Shown here piece by piece: positions 28,221 to 40,527 of a stretch of 64,000 nt of DNA (positions are counted from its first letter, which is position 1; each line of letters opens with the position of its first letter). The notes beneath the pieces are model-generated. The model made no database searches. It was given only the letters and a program-made list of their open reading frames with translations, and was not told the DNA's origin. Origin of the DNA: Adiantum capillus-veneris (lineage: Eukaryota; Streptophyta; Polypodiopsida; Polypodiales; Pteridaceae); NCBI GenBank assembly GCA_014529385.2, contig CM043966.1, positions 106,405,587 to 106,469,586 on the forward strand, given 5' to 3'. The position numbers were made by a program, and so were the translations under genes.

Positions 28221-29739
28221 TTTTGCTGTTGTTTTGGCTTCATCTGTTGCACTGCTTGTAACTTTGTCGAATCACAACAAGAACTATGATCCATTAGAGT
28301 GGACATCTATCATCGTAACCATTTATCTTTTGAGATCCTCTGATTACTTTTATGTCTGCTCTTCTTCATCAGGGACATCTTTGTTCCTGTGCAATCATGT
28401 TGTGAGTGTTGTCTGCAGCTTTGTCATTGTAGGCCATTCTTCGACTTGCCATTCAGGAGAAATATGCTATGATCTGAAATTGGTGCTAAAACCTGGATGA
28501 CCAAAGGGAAAAAACCCGGTGGGAAAAAAATGCCTTTGGTATACACTCTTCTTGGAGTTGAGAAGTTGAACATGAAGTACATGTTCATGAAAGGTGAGTG
28601 CTTGGGTGAAACACGGAAAGAGTGCCTAATGCAAGTGCCAATTATGGGACACTCTATATGCATATGAGAAATTTGTCATCAAAATCATGCAATATGAAAG
28701 AAGAAGATGATGGGCGTTCGAGGAATAAATGTAGCACATGTGACATCAAAAGATGTCTCAATAGCTTCCACCTTTCCAAGAAGGGTTGTCGATGTTGAAG
28801 ATTCTCCACTCGTATCTCACTGTGCTAAGTATGTGAGTGTCTTTTGGACTTTCTCCTTCACTTCACTAGACTTAAGTACTTAGACTTCGACTCTTTTGCT
28901 CACCTATACTAGCATGAGCCACACAACGTAAATATGCTCAACTCTTCCAGCTTGAGCAGTACCTAGAATAGCTAAGACGCTTAGAATACAGAGAATATTA
29001 CTTGAAGCTTTGGGACTAACACCTCACTCATTTTGTGGTTTAGCTACTCGACTCTGACTTGTATGACTTGTTGACTGCATGTTGACACTGCTTTGTGACA
29101 AGTTCTTCGGCTGTTGTAGTGGCTGCTGAGACATACTTCTTGAAGTTTCATCATTTTCCTGTACCTTCTTCTCTTTGTAGTGCTCAGGCCTCTCGTCAGT
29201 CTTTTCTTCCTGTGGATTATGGATTTTTTATTTTTTTCTTAATACTAAACAAAGAAAATCTTAAAACAACTCAACAAAAGAAAAATCATTCAAATAGAAA
29301 TCTAAATGCTATGTACACTATACACATGTCCCTAGGGGCTCATATATGGATTTTGTCCCCATACTCCTCTGTAACACTACTATGAGGGCATATACTCTAA
29401 ATTTCGTCAAAAAATTATCACAATAAAACGCAAAAATTCAATGCATCTCACAAAACATTGCCCTCTAATAGTCATAATGTTAGGCCCGCATTCAAAATGC
29501 TTCCCCCCTTCCTATTTGGAGTTATCCTTTATGACAGGGTATCGCAAAGGGTATGTGTTGTGCTTGGGCAATTAAAAGTTTTGCCTATGCAGGCCTTGTA
29601 ATGTAGCCCTATTATGCATACACAGTCAATGCATGGAAAAGATTTATGCTGTGCAAGATGTGGGTATAAGCAATTTGCTTATTGGAATTTGTTGGCGAGG
29701 CTTCCTATTCTAAGCAATGTAATGGTCTTTGAAGCTCCT
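28221..29739. other. Uncharacterised 3' block of TR-GAG2
   Basis: 1.5 kb without a recognised gene. A short stretch, GATTACTYTTATGTCTGCTC, occurs at 28139 in the helicase insert and again at 28342. An AAACCCGGTGGGAAAAA stretch at 28517 looks retrotransposon-derived, but I cannot name it. A plus frame at 28234-28500 has no family match. Confidence 0.4.
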
Positions 29740-30186
29740 TTATTCATCACTATCGCTACTATCCTCAGCAAGGTTGACTTCTTGTACTTTCCCTTGATTT
29801 TTTGGCTCGTAGTGGAAAGTTACTGTTTGTTTGCTCGTGGGTGGTAGTTTCTTGGAGGACTTTTCTAGCCCATTGATTAGAGCATTGTTAGCTCGTTGCT
29901 CTGGTCGTATTCCTCCTAGCTGAGTCTTTGCCTCCTTATTACGAGCCATGTATGAGGATGCTTGTGGTGGCTGTGTCTTCACCGAGGACTTTGGAATCCA
30001 CTTTTGATGCACTTTATTTGTGTAGCGATGACATTGATTCCCGGGTCGTTGATCTTCTTGAAGCTCGAAGTGTTCTATAAAGTCATAGAACTCGTCGTCT
30101 TCTTCATCTTTTGATTCTCCACATTTCTTTGTTTGCTCCTTATTTCGAGAGCTTGTTGATGTCTAGTTCTCTTTGTTTTCCTGGAT
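29740..30186 (-). pseudogene. TR-GAG2 C-terminal polyprotein remnant
   Basis: After a frameshift relative to the protease frame, the minus strand is open with KDEEDDEFYDFIEHFELQE, then HQKWIPKSS and an acidic end EDSSDSDE. The WIPK motif equals the W(V/I)PK repeats of the TR-GAG1 protease C-terminus, tying the two elements together. Confidence 0.5.
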
Positions 30187-30191
30187 TACAC

Positions 30192-31250
30192 TCACTGCAA
30201 AATAAGGAACGACATCATAGCCATTTTGAAACAAAACTTTGTTGTGGGAGCATCCTCCACGGCGCACACGTCTAGAGTAGCCAAAATGTGTTCCCATCCA
30301 AAAGGCTCTAACTCTTCTTCGGGAAATGGTTCTGGGATATAGTCCTTATCCTCTATAACCTGCTCTAGGATACATTCCTCATGTTTCAAGCTACCACATT
30401 GTGAAGCTCCACACATCCACAGTTCTTTAGGCTTACCTAACCAAGCTGGAAGTTCTGATCCTGCTACTGTGGCGGAATCAAACTCCTCAACCGGTGTTCT
30501 CGTCACATCCCTATAGCTATGGTCCCTCAAGTTTATCTTTGTTATGGTTTCCATATGTCTCAGGTATATATGGTCATAACCCCACTCTTGGACCATTTTC
30601 AATTGTCGCATGAATGGTCTTCCCAGAATGATGTCATAGTTGTTCTTCTTGCCAAAGTCAACAACAACAAAAGTGCGTTCATATTCAATGCCACAAGAAG
30701 TAACAAGTACTTTTTCTAGCAGTCCTATGGGCTTTTCCTTGTGTCCGTCTGCAAGTTGTAGGGTCATTCGTGTGGATATCAAGGCAGGTTTTCCCCATTT
30801 TTTCCAAACCTCTGTGGTTGCAATGGCCACACCAGCTCCACTGCCAAGGATTGCCATGGTTTTTACACCATTGAATTCCATAGGAAGGGTGGTGTTTCCA
30901 TCTTCTCCCTCGTAATACTCGCCTACCTTGTTTAATGGCACTGGCCTAGTATTTAGTTGAGGCATTTCAAGCTCTTTGATGCCTTCCTCGATTTGAGTCA
31001 TTGGGGTTTTTACACCAAATTTCTCTAGACATTTACCCACATTAGCCCACATATTTGGTCTTATTCTCAGCAACTCGGCTAACATTATTGTACAGGTGAC
31101 TGGGGTAGATAGAATATCTACTAGCCCCTTTGAATCGATGGCCTTGTTGAGAGACAATCTCTTTGATGGGACTGCAACCACATCTGACTTGGTCTCGTAC
31201 TCTCCCATATAGGATGGTAGTGTTCTTAGCGAATGGGGTTGACTATCCAT
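30192..31250 (-). pseudogene. TR-GAG2 protease with lost catalytic Asp
   Basis: 352 open codons. The retropepsin region lies at about residues 115-220: AILGSGAGVAIATTEVW, LQLADGHKEKPIG and YDIILGRPFMRQL. The usual Asp before Ser-Gly-Ala is Gly here (GGC, one transition from GAC), so the enzyme should be inactive. Flanking residues align by eye with the TR-GAG1 protease (TLPI/TLPM, WKKWGKPAL against WESMGKPRL, EMILGRPFM against DIILGRPFM). Same frame as gag upstream, separated by a TGA. No pol follows. Confidence 0.8.
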
Positions 31251-31283
31251 AGATTGTACAGATCCTTTGTCTCCCCAATACGA

Positions 31284-34079
31284 TCACACGTCTGGATTCA
31301 TTTGAGATCCAGTCTCAAATTCCTCTATTGGTGGTAGAAACACTCCTTGTTCATCACCAGTCTTGTCTACTCGTCTTCTTATGTCATCGGCTTCATTGGC
31401 CTCTCTGACTTGTTTCCACAATTCATCAAAACCATCTATCTCTTTACAATCCTCAGGTATAGCTTGGTGAAATCCCTCGGAAGAGTTATCCGTGGTATTC
31501 AATACTATCCCTGGTTCTATTGCTGGGTCTTTGAGGTTTGTTCTGTGCTCATGACTAGAATCTGGCTCTTTTAGTTCCTGGTTTGGTGGGATTACTTGTG
31601 TAGGCATGATGCGGATCACATCCTCAGGTTTTGCAACTGGCGGTTCTAGTAAAGATTGGGCTGTTTGAATCATTTTCCTGCACATTTCAAACCTTTGCTT
31701 TTCTAATTCCGCATAGGGATATGTCATCCACCTCTGTTCTTGGGTTTGGTTGTTTTTGAGCCTCCCATCATAGGCTTTCAAGAGGGCATCTAATGTCTCA
31801 TTAACCTTCTCTACCAACACCGATCCTCCTGAACTAGCACTTCTTGGTTTCTCATCCGTGGATGGTTCTTCTAGAGGTTTAACCATCTGTGTAAGAGAAG
31901 GTGCCTCCTTTTACTCATGTTGTTTTATCTTCTCCTCAGCTTCGGTAAGCTTCTCAGCTAGGGATTTTTGCTCTCGTTCCCTACGTGCTTTCATCCTAGT
32001 CTTTCTAGCTTTCCAACTATTTCGTTTGCTCTTGGTTTTCTCACTAGGTGCGTCTGTCTTTGGTCCATCATCTGTCTTTGGTACATCATCTGTCTATGGA
32101 CTCGTGTCACTTTCCATGTTCTTTGTCTCTGGATTCTCATCGACTTCCTTTTGAGCTTGCGCTCTCGTAACCACTTGAACTGGTACGACATTTTCATTTT
32201 CTGAGCTACTAGGTAGCTGAACAATCCCTGATACATTTGTCGTGATTTTCCTGAGTTGGTTTGGTTTTTTTGGGCAATCGGGGATCAAGTGAGTGATGCC
32301 ACACTCAAGACAATAGGCATTTACTTCAGTGATCTCCGTATGAGGACATTGTTTGACCAAGTGGTTGTCACGACTTTTGTGACAATCTGTCTCTGGTTGA
32401 GGAGATTCTTTCAGCATTTCCTCTTGGCTATAAGCAAGCTTTGACCTAGATAATCCGCTATTTGCAATGAATCGCAATGTCCTTTCGTCCATTTCATACC
32501 TTCTTTCTTTCGACTGAAACCCAGGAGGTGGAGGTTGTACCGGCCTCACTACTCCATGTGTTTCTCTCACATTTTGTTGCTCCGAAGGTTAGTACTCACT
32601 TTGGTTTCTATACCACATTGTAGCTGGTACTGGCGTTGGTTTGTTTGATGCTTCCATCATTGGCATGTATCTCATGTCTACCGTCATTCTAGCACTTGGA
32701 AGAGGAGGTTGTTGTCCTAAGACAAGCTATGGCCTTAAAACTCCTACCGGTCTTGGCGCATTCCCCGTAATGTATCTAGGTGGAGTAGGTGCTTCTGGAA
32801 TAGGTTGTACATACCTCTACCTAGAATTTTCCATGCTATAATAGCACTCTTCCCCCGTATGGTTCGTCCATTTTCTCTCAATTTCACACCACTTCGGCTC
32901 TCCCGAATTAGACCTTACAAGAGGAATCAACATCTCGACCAAGTCGTCAATAAGATTTTCTTGATCAATAGGTGCCATTGGCTTGGCAATGGGCTCACTT
33001 ATCTGTGAAACACTGTGCTGAGAGGATGTGTCATCTCCTTGACTCTTTAAGTCCTTTTCTTTGTATGCCTCACAGTTATCCACTAGATAAAGAGCTTCTT
33101 TGATCAACTCGTTTAGCGTCATCCTCCTTATCATATGCAGATCCTTTTGAAGGCCCGCATGTCTCATTCCCTGGATAAAGATCATCATCAATCGTGCTTG
33201 CGTAGGTAATTCCGCTCTCGGACAGAGCTTAACATATCTCTTGAGCTTTAATGATGCTTTGCGTATTGATTCATCCTCTTTCTATTTGAATCTATGGATT
33301 TGTGAGACCGTGTTGTGAGCAACGCCTTTTGGAGAGAATTCTTCAATAAACTCCTCAAACAGCTCATCTAGGGTCTCAAAATCCCATTTTTCCACCGAAT
33401 CGAACCATGTAGCTGCATCATCTTCTAGAGTCAATCCAAATCCCGCAAACTGTGTCGCAAAATCTGAAACTCCCTCTGCTCTAATCACTCTTCTAAAAGC
33501 CGCTACGTGATCTCTCGGATCTTTATCTCCGTAGTATTTTCTGTTTACCCATTTCTGGACTTGGGATGGTCTGACTCGTCGATTCTCTACAAGTCTAACC
33601 AGAGATTCTCCCAATCCTTCTCTCATTATCGCTCTTGAAGGGAATCCTGGTGGCTCTCTTCTTGGAATTCCTATAGGAATTCTCATGTTTGGTGGAGTCA
33701 TTTGTGGTCCTTCATTGACCAAAGATCCACCTCTTTCTAGTACAGTCTGTGGATTTGTGCTTTCTACAACTCTGTATTCTCGTCCATACTTGTCGACAAC
33801 TATAGATCTCCATTGACAGTCGACTCCATATGTGTAGACATATAAGAGCTTGTAATCCGTTATCTCTTCTAGGTATGGATCTGAGCACCTATAAAGATTG
33901 ACCTCATTGTCGTCAATGTATCTATATAGTCCTTCACTCTCATGACCAATCATCCAAACTCTCTCAACAAGATGGGTCTTTATCAATTGCAAGTTTGGAA
34001 GATCCATTGTGGGAGGATATTCCTCTATCGTCGAGATCTCCAAGCTTGTGTAAGTTGCATTTGAATCTAGGGTAGACAT
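31284..34079 (-). pseudogene. gag: TR-GAG2 gag, one frame broken by about six stops
   Basis: From the ATG at 34079 one minus-strand frame carries the gag. Capsid region: VQKWVNRKYYGDKDPRDHV, FAGFGLTLEDDAATWFDSV, LFEEFIEEF, then after a TAG KLKRYVKLCP and FIQGMRHAG. Knuckle-like parts: WCEIERKWTNHTGEECYY (second Cys replaced), CHKSRDNHLVKQC (second Cys lost) and an intact CLECGITHLIPDC (CX2CX3HX4C). Stops fall near 33282 (TAG), 32817 (TAG), 32728 (TAG), 32590 (TAA), 32094 (TAG) and 31914 (TAA). No frameshift separates these segments, so the reading frame decayed by point mutation. It is homologous in plan to TR-GAG1 Gag, but lacks its long Pro-rich arm. Confidence 0.85.
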
Positions 34080-34533
34080 GATTTCTGGGCTTAAGAGCTT
34101 TTGCTTGGTTCAAGTAGACTTAGTCCACTGTGTTCAAGTGCTTTGGTTAGGGAAAAGTCGAAACTATGTCCAAAACCGCAACCGTTTCGTCACAATTCTC
34201 GCAAATTGTCGCTTTTAGACACCCCTAACTTGCAGATGAATTTTGAGGCCTTAAACGATGTTTTTTTCAAAGTTGAACGAAATGGTTGCTATGGCATACA
34301 TTTAGTTCAAGTTTTGCTCTAAGATCTGTAGAGCCGCTCTCAGGCTATGTTTTGATATAAAAACTTTTCCGATCCGATACCGTTTGTGAAAGTTATGGCC
34401 AAAATAGTGAAATGCAGTTTAGGCTGGTCAAAATGAGTCCAAATTCAATTTTGAAAGAAGATTTGGGATCTCGGTGACTCTGTGAACACTTCTGTATGGT
34501 CAAAAGTATAGTTGGACCCTAAATCTGGCCTGG

Positions 34534-35947
34534 AGACATCCTACGCGTAGGATGTCTATATGCTCAGAATTTAACAAAATTTGGTCCAGAGACTCCCCTT
34601 GAGTCCAACAACACAATGGTATGCTCAGAATTTCAATTGGAACTAAAAATAGCCTTGAGACATCCTACGCGTAGGATGTCTTTCTGCTCAGAATGACTTG
34701 AAATTTTCACCCCAGCTTCTCCTTGATGTGCTGATTACAGTGGTGTGCTCATAGGTTGGTTTGGAGTCCTAAATCAAGCTTGAGACATCCTACGCGTAGG
34801 ATGTCTTTTTGCTCTATTTCAGCTCAAACTTGCACTGTAGCTTCCCCTTGATGTCTTAAACTCACAGCTATTTTTACTTTTTGATTCTGACACCTATAGG
34901 TTGGTCAAATGATCAAGAACCTGTTCCAAAATCCTGATGTCCGTACTGATGAATTCCCAAGTCAACTCAACTCCAAATTGGACCAAAATTGACTAGGAGG
35001 CTTGCCTAAGGCTATATGACAGCATGGTATGGTCAAAGTAGAATTTTGGTCTCAAAATCATGCAGGAGACATCCTACGCGTAGGATGTCTTTTTGCTCAT
35101 AATGAACCCAAATTTGAACTACAGACTCTCCTTAAGGTTCTGATCACTCTGGTATGCTCAAAATTAAGTTTGGAGTGCAAAATCACACATATGACATCCT
35201 ACGCGTAGGATGTCTTTTTGGCCTGTTTGACCCCAGACTTGACCCAAAGCTTCCCCTTGATGTTAGCAACCCAGTGGTATGCTCAGATTTGAATTTGGAT
35301 GTCAAAAGACCCCAAAACTAGCTATCCTTGCTTTTTCAGTCAAAAGTGCTAGAGTCTGTTCAATCTTCCTTTCACTAACCCAAATGAGATGAAATTTATC
35401 ACATGCACTCAATACAACATTTAGATCATGCTCCTGCAGCCATCCTATGGTTTTGGTCTTGGAATAATGCCTTGGCACAATTTGGGTAGTATGTCTGGCA
35501 ATTTCAGTCTATCTGGCCTTATCCTGTCAAGATATGGTCAAGTTCCCCTTTCGAGGTGAAAATAGGGTAAAACCTACCTTCTGAACACACTGGTCAACTC
35601 AGAATTTCAAAAAAAATGCCCAGATCACCCTGTAGACATCCTACGCGTAGGATGTTTACAGCTAATTTTTTCAGACTGAAGTGTCCTTGATGCTTCCTTA
35701 TGCTCTCAGCAAGTGCAAGTATGCTTCACAATTGCAAAAACATGCAACAGTCACTCAATTTAAGCCTTTTCTGAAATTTTACGTTTTCTGACTCCGCCTT
35801 TTGGATTTTGGTCAACAAAAATAGGGAAAAACACTCAAGTCAATATGTTACTAGGGTAAAACCTACCCTCTGAACACACTAGTGCAGTCAAAATTTTTAA
35901 ATTTGGTCTCCAGAACCCCCTTGAGACATCCTACGCGTAGGATGTCT
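34534..35947. repeat. Leader minisatellite with seven copies of a 24-bp palindrome
   Basis: Half-site AGACATCCTACG followed by its exact inverse is at 34534-34557, 34658-34681, 34783-34806, 35067-35090 and 35924-35947; copies with one changed end base are at 35192-35215 and 35634-35657. Neighbouring copies lie 124-125 bases apart within a unit that also has TTTTTGCTC and CTTCCCCTTGATG. Larger gaps are units without the palindrome. The array sits between PBS and gag of TR-GAG2, and a half-like GCGTAGGATGACA is in both LTRs. The centre ACGCGT fits the CAMTA-type CGCG box. Confidence 0.9.
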
Positions 35948-36460
35948 ATGTTTACAGAATTGCAGGTTTTCTTCACAGAACCCTTGCATATGCTCTTTTA
36001 TATACACAGCATCAGTCAGTCATACAAAAATATCCACAAAAGCTTGTTTAATGCATTTTTACCCTCAAAAGCACACTTTTCCGTGATTTCAAATGCAATC
36101 AAGCACTTTAACAAATAATTCAGTGATGAATAGCTCTAGATCAGAATCAGATCACTTACCTAAAGCTACTCCTACAAATCATATGGGGTTTGCATCTATG
36201 AGTAGAAAAACGCTTCTCTGTCACACACGGACTAGTAAACGCTTTTATCACCTCACAAATCACTCAACCACCAACAACTACTCTAATCCATAGATCCTAA
36301 CTAAACATATCTAGTCGCAGACCCTCGGCAAGACACACGCTTCCTGGCTATCCACTTGATCACGGAATATCCTCTTTCGGATCCACTTAAGAAAAATGCT
36401 TTCTTTAGCCAAAACTAAATCAAGCAACCATCACACGAGTGTTAGTAGGAAACCTACTTA

Positions 36461-36488
36461 GGTCCTTGTGTCCTCGGCAACGGCGCCA
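36461..36488 (-). other. TR-GAG2 primer-binding site, tRNA-Asp type
   Basis: The minus strand reads TGGCGCCGTTGCCGAGGA, one base inside the 5' LTR. It is complementary to the tRNA-Asp 3' end except for one base, as in many plant gypsy elements. Confidence 0.88.
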
Positions 36489-36489
36489 C

Positions 36490-37445
36490 TGTTGGACGGG
36501 AAGTCTCACACACCCATGAAGTGCATGCAAACACTACCTAGATCAACATAATGCCAATTGAGGACACAGATGACACGATAGGCACACGGAGGAAATCTCT
36601 TTAGCTTGTCAAGCTGAGACCATCCTACACATACAACACTCTGGAAGGCCAAATAAACCACAATCCAGATCCTCACTGCCCTCAACTACATCACCTAGCC
36701 ACATACACACATACGGAAGGTAACTCACCTAATCATGCCAGATTCATACGAAACTTAAGGAACACCATCCCCTCACTAGGATACACCTGTCCCTAAGTTT
36801 CTACACTCAAAACCCTCACTCTAAACCTGTCCGCGGAAAACGTGTAGGATGACAGAGCAGAATTTTGAAAGTGCCCGAAACTGAAATTTATGAGTACCTA
36901 TGCGTAGCTTATGTCGCCATGATTCTATAGACTACTAGCACGCAGAAAACAGACTTTGTTTGATACACTTACGGCCACAAATAGCTCGTAGATGCGTCGG
37001 CGTGTGCGCTTCGTCTCGCGTGCAATGCTTGGCGTTGTCACGTAGCTCTCCTCAAGCCTACAACAATGGTGCAGTCGGATCTCCAATGTGTTGAGCGAGC
37101 GGGGCGTAGCAAGAGGATGAAGCTCACACTCACTCTCTTTCTCTCTCACACACAGTAGATGGCAGCGCTCAAGTTTGATTATGATAAAAGTCTTTTTTAC
37201 AAAATGACCTAGGTACCTTATATACTAAGGCTACTTTAGGTTTAACCAAAAATGGGGTTGAAAGGGTCAAATGGCTTTGTATTTACAATCTGGAAGTGCC
37301 ATTGCACCCCGGCTTCTGAAACTAGAATAACTACTCATTACAAATGACATTTATAGCCATAATCCGCAGCATTTCATAACTTGCAAAAGATACGAATTTG
37401 GTACGAAACTTGAGTTATGTTGTGTTGTTGACCTAGCGGTCAACA
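36490..37445 (-). repeat. TR-GAG2 5' LTR
   Basis: 956-bp partner of 26727-27682, with the TTGAA duplication at 37446-37450. Confidence 0.95.
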
Positions 37446-37450
37446 TTGAA

Positions 37451-38491
37451 CCACCTACTACCTTTCAAATTAAAAAAACTCCCAATGCCAAAATGGTACA
37501 TACTGGCTCCGCTGATATTATATTCATCGGATACTCATCAGATTCCAGTTCTGAGTTGAGATCTCTCTCAAGAGAGTAAAAGGCGGATGAGGAATTCGAA
37601 CGCGCGACATAATTATGGTACGACATCACAATGTTCTCGTAGCCAACATAGCATGCAATAGGTGTTGCGATGTTGAGCACAATTCCCTGCATATAAAAAA
37701 TAGCATGAACCTCTTGCGCTCCCATAACTGCCAGTTCCTTGCGCGAGAGAATGCAAAGCAGCTGCAGCATGTGGCTGGAGCATGAGCAGCCGAATTCGCC
37801 TCCCATCTCCCCCCTCACTCAGACATTTGTCTGCAAACTTCGACACCTCTCATTCAGCTTCAAAATGGATCTCACATGATTCTATCGTTTTTTTGATTTT
37901 CCCCAGGTGGGTACCCCCTACTTTGTGATAAATTCCCAAAATGCCTTTCAAATTTTCCAAAATTCCCAAAATACCCCTAGTTGTGAGAGTAAATTTGTCC
38001 GAAGATTTAAAAATTTGTAGCTTTTCATAAGAAGATTGATTGTCTATCAATACAAGATACTTAAACTAGAATTTGAGCTAGTTATGTAGGTTTTGGAGCT
38101 AAATTACTTCATTATTTTTAGACATAATTTTCTTTTTTTGGGAGGTAATTTGTGACAAATTACATGCTAAGCACTAAAAACAGTTCTCCATTGTCAAAAA
38201 AGAATAAAGATTAGGAAAACATCAATATAAATAGTTATTGATCGCTATATTCTTTTTAAAAAACCATCAAAGTTTAATGCGACATATCAACTCAAAAGTT
38301 CATGCATTGCAAAATAAAAGAATTGCAATTTTGGGCACTTTTTTGGGTCAATTATAATGATAGAAATCACCCAAATATAGCGTTATCGTCGCAAATAGGC
38401 ATGTTTTCCTTTTGGGTCAATTATAATGATAGAAATCACCCAAATATATTCTATGTTTTCTGATCGCTTTTCCCACTCATCCAACTAGACA

Positions 38492-38559
<68 letters not shown>

Positions 38560-38610
38560 ATTGCTCACTCGATTTTCTCCTTGCTCGAAAATATTCGCTC
38601 GCCATACGGT
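37451..38610. other. Unassigned spacer with (TC)n(AC)n
   Basis: No recognised gene. A 38-base stretch, TTGGGTCAATTATAATGATAG and following, is directly repeated at 38343 and 38413. (TC)n 38494-38535 passes into (AC)n to 38560. Minus frames near 37465-37846 have no family signature. Confidence 0.5.
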
Positions 38611-38616
38611 AGGACT

Positions 38617-40482
38617 CTATCCACATGAGCACACACATCCTGAATCAATCAACTTCAAGAGTTTTTTCTCCAAATATGCTATGCCTGGATCTAGCAAAAA
38701 GAAACCACAATGGAGACCCAAAAATACCCATCCATAGTGAACCTGCTTTTGAAGATCTTTCGAATCACCTGGATCAAATACCATTAAAATAACATAGCAC
38801 TGATGGCCTCCACAATATACTAGAGCTTCACCTGAAGCATAGTGCAACATCCACATCTCATAAACTTTTGGTAACTTAAGGTCGTTACGAGCAAGAATTA
38901 AAGAATTCTGACTCCCTTTTACTGGTAGCCAGGACATCATTGACATAACAATTACTAAGAATAGTATCCAAATCCAGCCACATTTGGCACATTGTCCAAG
39001 AAAATGAAAAATCCTGTGCACTTTATGCAGTATCAGGGATGATTTAGCATCACCACCCCCTCTAGCTTCACAGCCATTACAAAAAATATTAGGACTTTAT
39101 GGACCTGTATCATCAGAGAGATTTTTACCTGACTCTTGAGGTTGATAATGAATAATAGATTTATCTTGAAGATCTTCATCCATAGCATCCTTGGAAAAAT
39201 CACCCTTCGAAGTCTCATCAGTCATCAAAGCTATCGGAGTTGGCTCCTCTTGCAGCCCGTACATAAGCATAGATGTATAATCCATGTCCATATCCTGTTC
39301 ACCATTGGCATGATGCAGGCAATCTTCAACTCGTCTTTTGCTTTCTCATCTGCATCCATGCTACTTAGCAAGCCATTATAACTTGAAAAAGGTTCATCAG
39401 GCACCCCCTCTGAAGGGGTACATGCATCACAAAGCTGAGCTATACTGCTATAACCTTCTCCTTCAGATTGGGCCAAAAACCCATCAATTATGGAATCTGC
39501 TTCTTTAACAATAAAATTGGCAAACATATTGCCAGAAGCAACCATAGCTTGCTGACATTATCAGGTACATCCTGTGTTAGGTTCACAGCCCGACCACTTT
39601 ATCATCTATTGCATGCATAATAGATTTGCTTCTGCAATCATCTGTAATAACTCTGCTGCCCTGCTCAGCTATAATGCCGATAGAACCATTAGAAGCCTGT
39701 AGTGGCTCATCTTCTTGATAGACTTGTAGAGAGCATCCCATGCCAAGTTCAGTAGCTTGAAAACTTTTTGTTGTACAGTCTAGCTCTTCACTAGAACCAT
39801 TATTCGAGGTAACTTCCATGTGAGCAATCTTCGAAAAAAATTCATACATTTGTGTTTCAACAGTAAATTCATTATGTACCTTTGCTTGGTTGCTCAAAAT
39901 ATGGTCCTTTCTCGTTGGATCTGCTTCGTCCAAAGCTGTATTTGCCTTGGCTTTACTTCTTGTAGAAATATGGTCCCAAAATTGATCATAATTAAGGAAC
40001 TGCATATGATCACTTTCTTCTTTACAGAAAATAATATGGCCTCGTTCATTAATCTCCTTCATTGTTAACTCGATAATTCTTGAGCTTTCATGAACAAAAA
40101 CATTTGCAAAATAGTCCCACTGTGTGGGGTATGCCTCTGCCAGTTCTTGGACCGTATCTTTAAACTCAGAGGTTACCACTTCTTCAAAGGCTGAAATCAT
40201 CCGATCTTCTAGAATTCCTCGGCTCTTCATCTCTGCTTGATAGCATGCAACGAGTCCATCTAGATCATGCCCTTGAAAAATTCCATATTGCTCATGCACG
40301 GAATCAAGTGCCATTTCCACTGCATCATCAAGCTACTTTTTCATCTTCATAGCTTTGACTTCTTGCAAGCATCCCTCAACTAAGCCCAACATTTTTGGCA
40401 GATCTACTGTTGCTAGATTTTTATCAAATCTATTCAGGTTGTAATCTTCAATAGGTTGCTTCAATTCTGTTGGAATCTCCAT
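38617..40482 (-). pseudogene. TGTYG-family Gag-like/DPG ORF, copy b
   Basis: Starts MEIPTELKQPIEDYNLNRF 26 bases after the PBS. N-terminal part (to about residue 150) resembles the Gag capsid N-lobe of element X: GIFQGHDLDGL-ACYQAEMK, then FEEVVTSEFKDTV, YPTQWDYFA. The middle is acidic (SEGEGYSS, SEGVPDEPFSSYNGLL). Near the end is GQCAKCGWIWILFLVIVMSM, a CX2C followed by a hydrophobic stretch, then MVFDPGDS and FLLDPGIAYL. Broken by a TAG where copy a has CAG (LDD context), a TAA and three one-base deletions between 39590 and 39320. The region past 38610 is lost. No knuckle, protease or polymerase motif is visible. Confidence 0.7.
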
Positions 40483-40508
40483 CCTGACCTCCCACCCCGG
40501 CTTGTTTC

Positions 40509-40523
40509 GCGTCGGGTTCACCA
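40509..40523 (-). other. Primer-binding-site-like sequence (copy b)
   Basis: TGGTGAACCCGACGC on the minus strand, four bases inside the LTR-I terminus. Confidence 0.75.
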
Positions 40524-40527
40524 AGAA

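Larger units (their letters stand above)
26727..37445 (-). mobile_element. TR-GAG2: gag-protease LTR retrotransposon with captured helicase
   Basis: A 10.7-kb element with 956-bp LTRs TGTTGGACGG...GGTCAACA at both ends and TTGAA on each side (26722-26726 and 37446-37450). Minus-strand order: LTR, tRNA-Asp-type PBS, leader with palindromic repeats, one gag-protease frame with about seven stops, a 3' block containing a DEAD-box helicase fragment and an extra piece of LTR end, PPT, LTR. No pol is visible. The stops mean it is no longer coding, although LTRs differ little by eye. Confidence 0.93.

Noticed and set aside
28234-28500. Plus-strand frame as a membrane protein
   Set aside because: Hydrophobic stretches but no recognisable family, inside a retrotransposon's noncoding block.
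31914-34079. Gag stops restored by RNA editing, as in fern organelles
   Set aside because: U-to-C editing acts on organelle transcripts; this is nuclear repeat DNA, and the stops are better explained by decay.
34534-35947. CRISPR-like array
   Set aside because: Repeat length and spacing superficially fit, but the spacers are themselves related units of a minisatellite inside a plant LTR element.
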